Shown: positions 1 to 6,795, counted from the stretch's first letter. The stretch: DNA of 19,813 nucleotides from Candidatus Moranbacteria bacterium CG_4_8_14_3_um_filter_34_16 (GCA_002782345.1 PFHO01000051.1:1-19813), one strand, 5' to 3'. Translations and numbers: made by a program. The notes: generated by a model from the letters alone, not told the origin.

Positions 1-2
1 TT

Positions 3-1067
3 TATTTGGAAAATAAATTTAGAGGAGTTTTTAAAGATTTTTTAGTGACCACTCATATTGTCAAGGCTAACGAAATGAAAGCCAAAGGATCCAATGCCAC
101 TTTTGCCGCCAAAAAATTGGTGGAATATTTGGAAAAAAACGGAATTGATTTTGAAAAAGTTATTTTTTCCAATTTTGATTGCGACAGTGTCGCTCATCCG
201 CAATATTTTGCGGCGCTTACTTATGAATATATAATTGATCCCAAAAGGCTTCAACGAAGTTATCAACCTTTGCCAATGTATCATAATAATCTTTGGGATA
301 CCAACGCTTTTGTGCGAGTAATTGTAACCGGTTCCAGTTTTTGGCATATTTTTCAAAGCACGCGAATTGAAGGGATGGTTACTTTTTCTTCACATAGCGA
401 ACCTTTCGCAACTCTTTACCGAGTGAATTTTTGGCCAGTCAATATGATTAGCGAAGATTCTATTATATATTGGAAATGTTTTTCTTATTATTCGGGAGAC
501 TACAAAGTTAAACCGATTTATCTTTCCATATCGCTGGACGCTGTTTTGGCGGAAACATATTGGAAAACGATTAAAAATCAATACAAACAAAAAAGAAGAT
601 GGGCATATGGAATTGAAAATTTTCCCATTATTATGCGAGCGATTGTTCCAAACAAAAAGATAAGTTGGCGCAAAAAAATCAAAACGGCTTTTGAAATGTT
701 GGAGGGACATCACAGTTGGGCGACAGCTTCCTTGATTTTGGCTATTTTAGGTTGGCTTCCGCTTTTTTTTGGTGGAAAAGAATTCAATCAAAGCGTTTTG
801 GCACATAATTTGCCTTTTATTACTCGTTATCTGATGACTTTGGCAATGTTTGGTTTGGTTGTTTCTATGTCGTTAAGTTTTCTTTTGATGCCTCCAAGAC
901 CGAAAAAATATTCTCGCTGGAGAAATATCTTCATGCTTTTACAATGGGTTTTGGTGCCGGTGATTGCCCCTTTTTTAGGATCTCTTCCGGCGATTGATTC
1001 TCAAACGAGAATTATGTTGGGGAAATATTTTGGCGAATTTTGGGTAACGGAAAAAATGAGAAAATAA
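3..1067 (+). CDS. Membrane glycosyltransferase, family 2 (cellulose synthase-like), 5' truncated
   Basis: C-terminal part of a processive-type GT2 enzyme. The frame is open at the left edge, so the true start lies upstream. Visible in order: a DCD motif (FDCDS) that would bind the nucleotide-sugar through a divalent metal, an ED pair (ISEDS) typical of the catalytic base region, and an RRW motif (KQKRRWAYG) matching the QxxRW acceptor/product site of cellulose and hyaluronan synthase-like enzymes. At least three hydrophobic segments follow in the last third, then a basic tail. It is therefore probably an integral membrane enzyme that extends or exports a polysaccharide or modifies a lipid-linked sugar. 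The next gene, a lipid-carrier sugar-phosphate transferase, starts 30 nt downstream on the same strand, which fits a shared role in envelope glycan synthesis. The sugar and the product cannot be told from sequence. Confidence 0.88.
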   Translation, partial: YLENKFRGVFKDFLVTTHIVKANEMKAKGSNATFAAKKLVEYLEKNGIDFEKVIFSNFDCDSVAHPQYFAALTYEYIIDPKRLQRSYQPLPMYHNNLWDTNAFVRVIVTGSSFWHIFQSTRIEGMVTFSSHSEPFATLYRVNFWPVNMISEDSIIYWKCFSYYSGDYKVKPIYLSISLDAVLAETYWKTIKNQYKQKRRWAYGIENFPIIMRAIVPNKKISWRKKIKTAFEMLEGHHSWATASLILAILGWLPLFFGGKEFNQSVLAHNLPFITRYLMTLAMFGLVVSMSLSFLLMPPRPKKYSRWRNIFMLLQWVLVPVIAPFLGSLPAIDSQTRIMLGKYFGEFWVTEKMRK

Positions 1068-1097
1068 TCTCGTTAGCGGAAATGTAACAAGAAAAAA

Positions 1098-2147
1098 ATG
1101 TTAAAATATCTAGTTCCATTTTTAGAAGCGTTTTTCTTTTCGGTATTTTTTTTGTTTGCGACAATTTCTTTTTCCCATCGGTTTTTTTTGGAAAAACATA
1201 AATCTTCCCGACATATTCATCTTAAAAGAGGAAAAAATATCCCCCGAATTGGAGGGATTGCTATGGTTTTAGCTTTCAATTTGGCGATTATCTTTGATAA
1301 AAATTTAGTGATTTCTCCGGAACTTTATGGTTTTATGCTAGGAACGGGAATAATTTTTGCGGTAGGTTTTTGGGATGATATCAAGGAAATTTTTTGGAAA
1401 GTCCAACTTTTTTTCCAAGTGGCGGTGGCGGTTTTGGTTTTTATTATGGGGGTGAGAGTTTATTATATAACTAATCCTTTCACTGGTGGGATAATTCGTT
1501 TTGACTCCAGTTTGGGAACAATTTTTTCCGTTTTGATGGTTATCTTTTGGATTGTAGTAGTGATAAACGCGATTAATTGGGCGGATGGAATCGATGGATT
1601 ATCCGGAGGAATAAGTCTTATTGCCGGAACGACGATATTTTTTTTGAGTTTGCGACCGGAAGTCAATCAACCGCCAATTGCGATTGTTTGCGCTATTTTA
1701 ACAGGAGTCTTTTTGGGTTTTTTAATTTTTAATTTTTATCCGGCAAAGATAATGGCGGGAACTTGCGGAGCAATGTTTATGGGTTTTTCCTTGTCAGTTT
1801 TGGCTATTTTTTCCGGAACTAAAATTGCCACCGCTCTTTTGGTTTTGATTATTCCTTTGGTTGATTTTTTATGGGTGATTGGAGAAAGATTTCGCAATAA
1901 AAGGTCGCTGTTTCAGCCGGATATGAATCATTTGCATTATAAATTAATGGAATTGGGCTGGTCGCAAAGAAAAATAGTTTTTTCTTATTGGATTTTTACC
2001 GTGATTGTGGCGTTTGTTGCACTCAATACTCGCATTTTTGGAAAAAGTGTGACATTGTTTTTGACTGTTTTTTTGGCAGTGATATTTTTGATTTATATCA
2101 ATAAAAAAATTCTTTGCCTAAAAAACAAAAGAACAGAAAAATACTAA
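1098..2147 (+). CDS. WecA/TagO/MraY-superfamily polyprenyl-phosphate sugar-1-phosphate transferase, divergent
   Basis: 349-residue polytopic membrane protein of glycosyltransferase family 4 (PF00953). Family members transfer a sugar-1-phosphate from a UDP-sugar to undecaprenyl phosphate at the inner membrane face. Visible motifs: an N-terminal KRGKNIPRIGG segment, WDD at residues 92-94, NWADGIDGLSGG around 160-170, FNFYPAKI before the usual MGDxG position, and an HLHYKL motif in the C-terminal cytoplasmic loop matching HLHHRL of WecA/TagO rather than HHHFE of MraY. The odd point is that MGDTGS is replaced by AGTCGA without a length change, putting Thr222 where the family has a conserved Mg-binding Asp. 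The true mraY at 10164-11273 keeps its Asp. This could be an active variant or a protein with changed chemistry. There is no clear Shine-Dalgarno sequence before the ATG. It probably starts O-antigen-like or teichoic-acid-like glycan synthesis with the upstream glycosyltransferase. Confidence 0.85.
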   Translation: MLKYLVPFLEAFFFSVFFLFATISFSHRFFLEKHKSSRHIHLKRGKNIPRIGGIAMVLAFNLAIIFDKNLVISPELYGFMLGTGIIFAVGFWDDIKEIFWKVQLFFQVAVAVLVFIMGVRVYYITNPFTGGIIRFDSSLGTIFSVLMVIFWIVVVINAINWADGIDGLSGGISLIAGTTIFFLSLRPEVNQPPIAIVCAILTGVFLGFLIFNFYPAKIMAGTCGAMFMGFSLSVLAIFSGTKIATALLVLIIPLVDFLWVIGERFRNKRSLFQPDMNHLHYKLMELGWSQRKIVFSYWIFTVIVAFVALNTRIFGKSVTLFLTVFLAVIFLIYINKKILCLKNKRTEKY

Positions 2148-2519
2148 GTTAAGAATTGAGCATTTCTTTTAAATTATTGCTCGCTTGAAAATTTCAAAAA
2201 TAAATTTATAAGAGGGGGAAGATGTTTTATATAGGACTTACGTGCTTGTTTTAAAATAAAGCATAAGGTGTGAAATTAAGTTAATTCTTGCTGGTTTAAT
2301 TAAGATTGAAGCGATTGAGAGGGATTATCATTATTAATTTTTTCGTCAAACGCGTAAGCTTTGTAATTGTAATTTTGCCATTGCACCAGTTAAATAAACC
2401 TTGGAGAAATGACAAAAGCTTCAAGTTATCTGAAATGAAACAATCCATAAAAAATTTAGGTGGGAGGAAACTGATTTTTTTACAGTCGCGTCATATTTTT
2501 TATTTTTGAAAGTTAATTT
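2148..2519. other. Intergenic region, 372 bp, with one repeat copy
   Basis: Contains the repeat copy at 2233-2360. Before it, about 2170-2210, lies an AT-rich stretch with the core GCTCGCTTGAAAAT that resembles a stretch near 15655-15675. An open frame of 67 codons at 2306-2509 starts inside the repeat and shows no protein-family signal, so I do not call it a gene. I see no clear promoter or terminator here. Confidence 0.6.
2233..2360 (+). repeat. MITE-like dispersed repeat, copy 1 (subtype A, decayed ends)
   Basis: Left end AGGACTTACG is followed by a divergent TGCTTG. The core contains GAAATTAAGTTAATTC and TTTAATTAAGATTGAAGC, and the right end reads CGTCAAACGCGTAAGC. The internal TTGAGAGGGATTATC places it with copies 11324-11455 and 15878-16006. 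Its outer six bases on the right no longer match the left end, so it is older or damaged. It lies 159 nt before the DUF192 gene. Confidence 0.88.
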
Positions 2520-2942
2520 ATGTCAACAATTTTAATGAAGAAAAAATTTTTTTTAATCGCTTTTTTTCTTTTGGGATTTATTTTTAGCCATAATTTTCAT
2601 CTGGTTAAAATAAGAGATAATTATTTTTTGGCTGAAAGAGCTTTTAATCCTCAAAAAAGAGAAAAAGGATTAGGAGGGAGAAAAAAAATGTTTTCTTGGA
2701 ATGCGATGATTTTTGAATTTCAAGAAAAAAACAAGTATTCTTTTTGGATGAAAGGAATGCTTTTTGATTTGGATATCTTGTGGATTTCAGATGGAAAAAT
2801 AGTGGCAATTTTCAAAAATATTCCTTCTGATTTTTCTCAAAATATTACTCCTGACATTTTGGTGGATAAAGTTTTAGAAATTAAGGCGGGGGCTTGCGAC
2901 AGAGAAGGGATTGAATTGGGTGACGAGGTGAAAATTTTTTAA
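2520..2942 (+). CDS. DUF192 family protein, membrane-anchored or secreted
   Basis: 140-residue protein matching the DUF192 (PF02643) pattern. It has an N-terminal hydrophobic segment (residues about 9-22, FFLIAFFLLGFIFS) acting as signal peptide or anchor. Then come EKGLGGRKKMF (usual RGLM.R..L), FEF, SFWMKGM (family hallmark FWMKNT), LDILWIS and IVAIFKNIPS, ending in KVLEIKAGACDREGIELGDEV (family VLEL.aG...g...GD.v). The function of DUF192 proteins is not established; many are exported. The first ATG is used; an in-frame ATG at 2535 would give a shorter leader. No ribosome binding site is visible. The gene is flanked by repeat copies on both sides and is convergent with the gene at 3289-4008, from which a perfect hairpin at 3168-3216 separates it. 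Confidence 0.9.
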   Translation: MSTILMKKKFFLIAFFLLGFIFSHNFHLVKIRDNYFLAERAFNPQKREKGLGGRKKMFSWNAMIFEFQEKNKYSFWMKGMLFDLDILWISDGKIVAIFKNIPSDFSQNITPDILVDKVLEIKAGACDREGIELGDEVKIF

Positions 2943-3011
2943 AAAGATATTTTTAAAGTATGGATATTTTTTTTGTTGAAAGTTATGTTTTGGACACTGG
3001 TATATGAATTA

Positions 3012-3144
3012 TGACTTACGCGTTTGACGAAAAAATTAATAATGATAATCTTTCAAAAAAAATTTAATCTTGGTTAAAGTAGCAGGGATTAACTTAATTT
3101 CACAAATTACGCTTTAGTAATTTTGAGACAAATGCGTAAGTCCT
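3012..3144 (-). repeat. MITE-like dispersed repeat, copy 2 (subtype B, minus orientation)
   Basis: Read on the minus strand, it starts AGGACTTACGCATTTG, continues TCTCAAAATTACTAAAGCG and GAAATTAAGTTAATCCC, and ends TTTTTTCGTCAAACGCGTAA. The internal TTTTGAAAGATTATC places it with the copies at 10014-10148 and 12664-12783. It is the only near-complete copy in inverted orientation, and it lies in the 3' region of the DUF192 gene rather than before a start codon. The single arm mismatch is a G-U wobble when the region is read as + strand RNA. Confidence 0.93.
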
Positions 3145-3167
3145 ATAAGTAATACTAAAACTCAAAT

Positions 3168-3216
3168 CATACTAAAACAAAAACATTCGCGTTGCGAATG
3201 TTTTTGTTTTAGTATG
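3168..3216. terminator. Two-way intrinsic terminator, 23-bp perfect stem
   Basis: The arms 3168-3190 and 3194-3216 are exact reverse complements around a 3-nt loop (GTT). The core ACATTCGC/GCGAATGT is followed by TTTTTGTTTT in the 3' arm. Because the whole arm is symmetric, the same GC-stem-plus-U-run exists on both strands. It sits between the convergent DUF192 gene and the minus-strand gene at 3289-4008, as expected for a shared two-way terminator. Confidence 0.88.
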
Positions 3217-3288
3217 AAGACTGAAAAAGTAATAATATACTTATATTTGCAATAAAAGAACAGCAGAATTTTTCTTCAAAACTATCTT

Positions 3289-4008
3289 TTAAGTTAATGA
3301 AGGAGTTCGAATGACATACTTGTGCAGATTATTGATCTGATTTTCATTAAGATTTTTCGCTCTGGATATCGCGTCGCTTATCATACTTTTGGAAAATTCC
3401 ATCGATGTTCCCACAAAAATTCCTTTTCCATTGGAAACATTTTTTCTCAAATAATCTTCAATGTAAATTTTGTGTTCCGCTTTCAAACTGGAATCGGGAT
3501 TTTTTTCCAAATAGTGAGCCAAAGCCACTCTAGCCAAAGTTGTTTGACTATCTCCTTTGGAAGCGGTTTCAATGAAGGACTGTTCCGTCTCTTGACTGGT
3601 GGAGACGGAGGAAACATTTTCTTTATTTTCTGAAGAAACAGTCGGTTTTTTCTCTTCGACAGTTTTTTGTTCCGCTACTTTTTCTTTTTCCGTTTGTTCT
3701 TTTTCCGCTTGTTTTGCAACTTCAGTTTTTTCTTGATCGGAATCAGAGAGTTTCTCTTGATCCAAATCAGCGGGTTCTTCAATGTTTTGAGCTACTTCCA
3801 AAGTTTTCTCTTGAGGAGATTCGGTTCTATTGGAATAAGAATAAATTCCTCCGGCAATCAAAACTACAATCAAAACGCTAATGATAATTCTCAAATTATC
3901 TTGCAACCAATCACTGAATTTATTTGGAGTATTCTCACTCTCTTCAATTTCTTCTTCAGATTCGATTTCTTGATTATTTTTTTCTTCATTTTCTTCTTTA
4001 AATTCCAT
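3289..4008 (-). CDS. Conserved-type single-pass membrane protein, function unknown
   Basis: 239 residues. Very acidic N-terminus (residues 1-28, mostly Glu/Asn), one transmembrane helix (about 39-58, RIIISVLIVVLIAGGIYSYS), a long Glu/Lys/Gln/Thr-rich low-complexity linker (about 62-142) and a C-terminal folded domain (about 143-235, with TTLARVALAHYLEKNPDSS and KIYIEDYLRKNV). The topology suggests a short cytoplasmic tail and an extracytoplasmic C-terminal domain held away from the membrane. I do not recognise a named family with certainty; the C-terminal domain looks like one seen in other Patescibacteria membrane proteins, but that is recollection. The start is well supported: AGGAAGGTG lies 5 nt upstream of the ATG, one of only two strong ribosome binding sites in the window. 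A promoter candidate lies at 4130-4157 and hairpins lie in the leader. Confidence 0.85.
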   Translation of the reverse strand: MEFKEENEEKNNQEIESEEEIEESENTPNKFSDWLQDNLRIIISVLIVVLIAGGIYSYSNRTESPQEKTLEVAQNIEEPADLDQEKLSDSDQEKTEVAKQAEKEQTEKEKVAEQKTVEEKKPTVSSENKENVSSVSTSQETEQSFIETASKGDSQTTLARVALAHYLEKNPDSSLKAEHKIYIEDYLRKNVSNGKGIFVGTSMEFSKSMISDAISRAKNLNENQINNLHKYVIRTPSLT

Positions 4009-4045
4009 ATTTTCACCTTCCTTTCTATGTTATTTTCTTATTTTT

Positions 4046-4075
4046 CAACCTCCATCGGTTGTCCGGTTTTCCGGA
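4046..4075 (-). promoter_or_regulatory. Two abutting hairpins in the leader of the membrane-protein gene
   Basis: On the minus strand, TCCGG-AAAA-CCGGA is immediately followed by CAACC-GATGGA-GGTTG, with no base between the two stems. They lie about 40-65 nt before the start codon at 4008. The second stem contains GATGGAGGTTG, a purine-rich run that could otherwise act as a ribosome binding site or a tiny start. A regulatory role is inference only. Confidence 0.45.
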
Positions 4076-4129
4076 ATTTTTTAATGTGCTTTCGTTGAAG
4101 CGCTCGGAAATCCCCTATGTTTACATTAA

Positions 4130-4157
4130 ATTCTATCAAAAATTGAAAGGCAGTCAA
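4130..4157 (-). promoter_or_regulatory. Sigma-70-type promoter candidate for the membrane-protein gene
   Basis: On the minus strand: TTGACT (4157-4152), a 16-nt spacer, then TAGAAT (4135-4130). Five of six bases match consensus in each box. The expected leader is about 115 nt and would carry the hairpins at 4046-4075. Confidence 0.55.
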
Positions 4158-4356
4158 CTAGACAGGAACAACTTTTTGGGGTATAGCTTTTTTTATTTTT
4201 TTAAAAATGTGCAAGTCTTAAATTATAAACAGCAAAAAATTTGAATGATTTTTTGGATTTTCAAAATAATTTTTTCAAAAAAAAGAATTAATTGCTGAGG
4301 AATTGGATAATTTTTTTTCAAAAACAAAAAAATAAAAATTGTGGATAACTTTTCTG

Positions 4357-4384
4357 TTGCAAATAAAAAAATTAGGTATATAAT
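4357..4384 (+). promoter_or_regulatory. Sigma-70-type promoter for the Lys-rich peptide
   Basis: TTGCAA (4357-4362), a 16-nt spacer and a perfect TATAAT (4379-4384). Transcription would start near 4391, leaving a leader of about 118 nt before the ATG at 4509. Confidence 0.65.
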
Positions 4385-4489
4385 TTATGTAACGAAAAAA
4401 TTATTTTTAGCATAAAGTAATTTTTTCAAAAAACAAAAAAAGGTCGAGAAATATTTTAGGAAAATATTAAGTATAAACCAAAAAAAGAA

Positions 4490-4499
4490 AAGGAGGTGA
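4490..4499 (+). promoter_or_regulatory. Consensus ribosome binding site
   Basis: AAGGAGGTGA, a full match to the anti-Shine-Dalgarno complement, ends 9 nt before the ATG at 4509. It fixes the start of a gene that would otherwise be easy to miss. Most genes in the window lack any such site. Confidence 0.85.
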
Positions 4500-4508
4500 A
4501 AACAAAAA

Positions 4509-4616
4509 ATGGCAACTAAAAAAAAGGCGACTAAGAAAAAAGTAGCAAAAAAAACTACCAAGAAAAAAGTAGCAAAAAAAACTACCAAGAAAAAAGCGAC
4601 AAAAAAGAAAAAATAG
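4509..4616 (+). CDS. 35-residue Lys/Thr/Ala repeat peptide, histone H1-like
   Basis: Starts MATKKKATKKKVAKK and ends in KKKK before a TAG stop. More than half of the residues are Lys; the rest are Thr, Ala, Val and the initial Met. The unit KKKVAKKTT is repeated, and the DNA shows a matching 27-bp tandem duplication from about 4540 to 4595. Composition and pattern resemble the C-terminal tail of histone H1 and bacterial H1-like proteins such as chlamydial HctB and the AlgP tail. These bind DNA or other polyanions without a fixed fold, so the likely role is nucleoid binding (inference). Support for a real gene: a perfect ribosome binding site at 4490-4499, a good promoter at 4357-4384 and a strong hairpin terminator at 4706-4749 make a complete single-gene unit. 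A low-complexity artefact is possible but unlikely given these signals. Confidence 0.8.
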   Translation: MATKKKATKKKVAKKTTKKKVAKKTTKKKATKKKK

Positions 4617-4637
4617 TCGGATAAATTCTTATTTAAC

Positions 4638-4660
4638 TGTCAATTGAAAATCAATTGACA
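4638..4660 (+). repeat. Short perfect palindrome (stem 10, loop 3)
   Basis: TGTCAATTGA-AAA-TCAATTGACA lies 21 nt after the stop codon of the Lys-rich peptide gene. It is too AT-rich and lacks a U-run, so it is a weak terminator at best; it could be a protein-binding operator or an RNA 3'-end stabiliser. Confidence 0.6.
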
Positions 4661-4705
4661 AAATAAAAAGGAGAAACTTTAAATTATAAAATTATAAGTT
4701 AAAGC

Positions 4706-4749
4706 GTTCCAAACAAAAAATCACGTAAACGTGATTTTTTGTTTGGAAC
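4706..4749. terminator. Two-way intrinsic terminator, 21-bp perfect stem
   Basis: The arms 4706-4726 and 4729-4749 are exact reverse complements. The inner stem TCACGT/ACGTGA is followed by TTTTTTGTTT, and the same layout is present on both strands. It lies between the Lys-rich peptide gene (+) and the 3' end of prmC (-), serving both. The design matches the hairpin at 3168-3216. Confidence 0.87.
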
Positions 4750-4762
4750 TGATAAACTGAAA

Positions 4763-5629
4763 CTAAATGTTTATCTGCAAGATTCTCCATTTTTCGCTCA
4801 GATCTTTTTGAAAAGATATTTCCGCCAAAGGAAATTCTTTTCGGGTTGCAATTTCCATGCGTTTTTTTTGTTCCGGGCTGAATTCCAAAAAAATCTTTAT
4901 GGAAGAAAATTCATATTTTATTTTTATTTGAGAAATTTCTTTAAAAAGACGTTGATAATGTTTAAGTCCGAATTTTTGGCTCATAAGAGCTATTTTAGGT
5001 TCGTATTTTTTGACGCTGAGAGGGGTTTTTTCATATATTTTTTTTGAAAGATAAGGAAGATTGGCGACGATGAGAAGCGAATCGGGCAGAGGCGAAAAAT
5101 TTTCTTGCGCGCGAAAAAAATGTTTGAGCAAATCAGACTTTGCAAACTTTATCTTTTCCGCAATTTTATATTGGCGCGCGTTTTTTTGGGCGATTGCCAA
5201 AGATGCTTTGGAAATGTCCACTCCGTAAAAAAATATGGGAAGATTTTTTTCGCGCGCAAGAAAATTTTTCGCCAAAGAGACAATGATATTGCCTGATCCC
5301 GTTCCGACATCAATGATTGCGGTTTTGCGATTGAAAAAATTTTGAGGCAAAGATAAAATTTTTTCCACTAACAGTTCTGTCTCCGGACGAGGAATGAGGG
5401 TGGCAGAAGTTACCGCAAAAGTCAAACCAAAAAATTCTTTTTCTTCCAAGATATACGCCAACGGTTCTTGCTTTTTTCTTCTTTCAATCATTTGATCAAA
5501 TTTTTTCTGCTGGAGAGAATTCAATCGCAAGATATTTTTTCTGGCTAAAATATATTCTCGGGAAACATTTAAAATTTTTGACAGCATCAAATCTTTTTCG
5601 TAAGCGTCAGGAATTTTTTCTTTGTTCAT
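4763..5629 (-). CDS. prmC: Release factor glutamine methyltransferase PrmC (HemK)
   Basis: 288 residues. PrmC methylates the Gln of the GGQ motif in class I release factors using S-adenosylmethionine. Visible: an N-terminal helical domain (residues 1-70) with QEPLAYI and EFFGLTF, the family segment TLIPRPETELLVE (77-89), the SAM-binding loop DVGTGSG (107-113), an acidic VDIS (137-140), and the substrate-binding motif as NLPY at 190-193 (NPPY in most bacteria; the Leu variant is to my knowledge seen in other Patescibacteria). It lies 66 nt downstream of prfA on the same strand, the classic prfA-prmC pair. No ribosome binding site is visible before the ATG. It ends just before the two-way terminator at 4706-4749. 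Confidence 0.95.
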   Translation of the reverse strand: MNKEKIPDAYEKDLMLSKILNVSREYILARKNILRLNSLQQKKFDQMIERRKKQEPLAYILEEKEFFGLTFAVTSATLIPRPETELLVEKILSLPQNFFNRKTAIIDVGTGSGNIIVSLAKNFLAREKNLPIFFYGVDISKASLAIAQKNARQYKIAEKIKFAKSDLLKHFFRAQENFSPLPDSLLIVANLPYLSKKIYEKTPLSVKKYEPKIALMSQKFGLKHYQRLFKEISQIKIKYEFSSIKIFLEFSPEQKKRMEIATRKEFPLAEISFQKDLSEKWRILQINI

Positions 5630-5695
5630 AAAAAATAAAAAAAATATGCTTCAAAATTTGAAAAATTTCGTCGTGCGATTCGCTAAGCGAAAAAA

Positions 5696-6757
5696 CTAAT
5701 GATCAATTTTTCTTTTTATATCTTCTTCTTGAAGCGCGGAAAAAATTTCTTCCAAATTTCCTTCTAAAATTTCTTTGATGTTGCTCCAACTTTTTTTTAT
5801 CCGGTGATCGGTTATCCTGTCTTGCGGAAAATTGTAAGTTCTTATTTTCTCGCTACGATCTCCGGTTCCGATTTGAGATTTTCTTTCTGCTCCCAATTCT
5901 TTGGATTTTTTTTCCTCTTCAATTTCCAAAAGTCGGGCGCGAAGAACATTCATCGCTTTTTCTTTGTTTTTTATCTGAGATTTTTCATCTTGGCAAGAAA
6001 CAATCAATCCGCTGGGCAAATGAGTGATTCGCACCGCCGATTTGGTGGTATTGACGGATTGCCCGCCGGGACCGGAAGAACAAAAAGTGTCAATTCGCAA
6101 GTCTTTTTCATTAATTTTAAAATCTACTTCTTCCGCTTGCGGAAGCACTGCCACAGTGGCAGTGGATGTATGTACTCGTCCGCTTTTTTCAGTTTCTGGA
6201 ATTCGTTGCACTCGGTGAACTCCAGATTCGTATTTCATTTTTCCAAAGACTCCCGCGCCATTGATTTCAAAGATAACTTCTTTATATCCGCCTATTCCGA
6301 TAACATTGGAATTGAGAAGAATGGTTTGCCAATGATTTTTTTCCGCCAAGCGAAGATACATTTGAAAAAGATCTCCGGCAAAAAGAGCCGATTCATCTCC
6401 GCCGGCGCCGGCGCGAATTTCCACAATAATATTTTTTTCGTCGCGAGGATCTTTGGGAATGAGCGCCAATTCCAAGCTTTGAACTAAAATTTCTTTTTGG
6501 CGCGCCAATTTCAAATTTTCTTCTAGTGCGATTTGTTTTATATCGGCGTCTTCTTGCACGGAATTTATAAAAAGGGCGTTTTCCGCCATAGTATTTTCAA
6601 CTTTTTCCAAAGCTAAAATAAGCCCCATTGTTTTTTGGAGTTCAGCTTGCCGTTTTTTAAATTCAATGTAACGAGGAGATTGCTGGATATCACTGGATAA
6701 TAATTTGGCGGAAATTTCCTCGTATTCTTTCTTGATTTTTTCAATTTGAGGTTTCAT
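5696..6757 (-). CDS. prfA: Peptide chain release factor 1
   Basis: 353 residues, normal family length. RF1 reads UAA and UAG stop codons in the ribosomal A site. Visible: an N-terminal coiled helical domain (residues 1-100), the RAGAGGDES segment (115-123), the tripeptide anticodon region as PET (187-189, of the RF1 PxT type, not the RF2 SPF), HTSTATVAVLP, and the catalytic GGQ (231-233) within GPGGQSVNTTKSAVRITHLP. The GGQ Gln is the target of the adjacent PrmC. The gene starts at an ATG with no obvious ribosome binding site and is transcribed away from the polyprenyl synthase gene. Confidence 0.97.
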   Translation of the reverse strand: MKPQIEKIKKEYEEISAKLLSSDIQQSPRYIEFKKRQAELQKTMGLILALEKVENTMAENALFINSVQEDADIKQIALEENLKLARQKEILVQSLELALIPKDPRDEKNIIVEIRAGAGGDESALFAGDLFQMYLRLAEKNHWQTILLNSNVIGIGGYKEVIFEINGAGVFGKMKYESGVHRVQRIPETEKSGRVHTSTATVAVLPQAEEVDFKINEKDLRIDTFCSSGPGGQSVNTTKSAVRITHLPSGLIVSCQDEKSQIKNKEKAMNVLRARLLEIEEEKKSKELGAERKSQIGTGDRSEKIRTYNFPQDRITDHRIKKSWSNIKEILEGNLEEIFSALQEEDIKRKIDH

Positions 6758-6765
6758 ATTTTTAT

Positions 6766-6795
6766 TTGCGAAATGAATAATAGCCGTGATATAAT
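6766..6795 (+). promoter_or_regulatory. Extended -10 promoter, distal, plus strand
   Basis: TTGCGA (6766-6771), an 18-nt spacer and TATAAT (6790-6795) preceded by TGA, i.e. an extended -10 (TGnTATAAT). Transcription would start near 6802, far (about 230 nt) from the next ATG at 7032. That implies a long leader or a separate small RNA. Confidence 0.6.

Larger units (their letters stand above)
2943..3288. other. Intergenic region between convergent genes, 346 bp
   Basis: Holds an inverted repeat copy (3012-3144) and a long perfect hairpin (3168-3216), described separately. I see no gene in the remaining AT-rich flanks. Confidence 0.7.
4009..4508. other. Divergent intergenic region, 500 bp, with promoters for both sides
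   Basis: Separates the minus-strand membrane protein from the plus-strand Lys-rich peptide. It contains a minus-strand promoter candidate (4130-4157) with hairpins in its leader (4046-4075), and a plus-strand promoter (4357-4384) with a leader of about 118 nt ending in a consensus ribosome binding site. Open frames here (4059-4244, and 4385-4588 on the minus strand) show no protein-like composition and are not called. Confidence 0.65.

Noticed and set aside
2306..2509. Open frame of 67 codons on the plus strand before the DUF192 gene
   Set aside because: It begins inside a repeat copy, has no ribosome binding site and no recognisable protein pattern.
3667..4098. Phe-rich plus-strand open frame of 143 codons opposite the membrane-protein gene
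   Set aside because: Mirror of Glu/Lys-rich codons on the minus strand; composition is not protein-like, while the minus-strand gene has a strong ribosome binding site and a clear domain layout.
4385..4588. Hydrophobic Phe-rich open frame of 67 codons on the minus strand
   Set aside because: It is the antisense of the Lys-rich gene (AAA codons read as TTT) and of its leader, and has no start signals.
5679..5691. Hairpin TTCGC-TAA-GCGAA between prfA and prmC as a terminator
   Set aside because: The stem is only 5 bp with no U-run directly after it, and it lies inside a gene pair that is normally co-transcribed.
5804..6487. Plus-strand open frame of 227 codons opposite prfA
   Set aside because: prfA on the minus strand has every family motif; the opposite frame has no recognisable domain.
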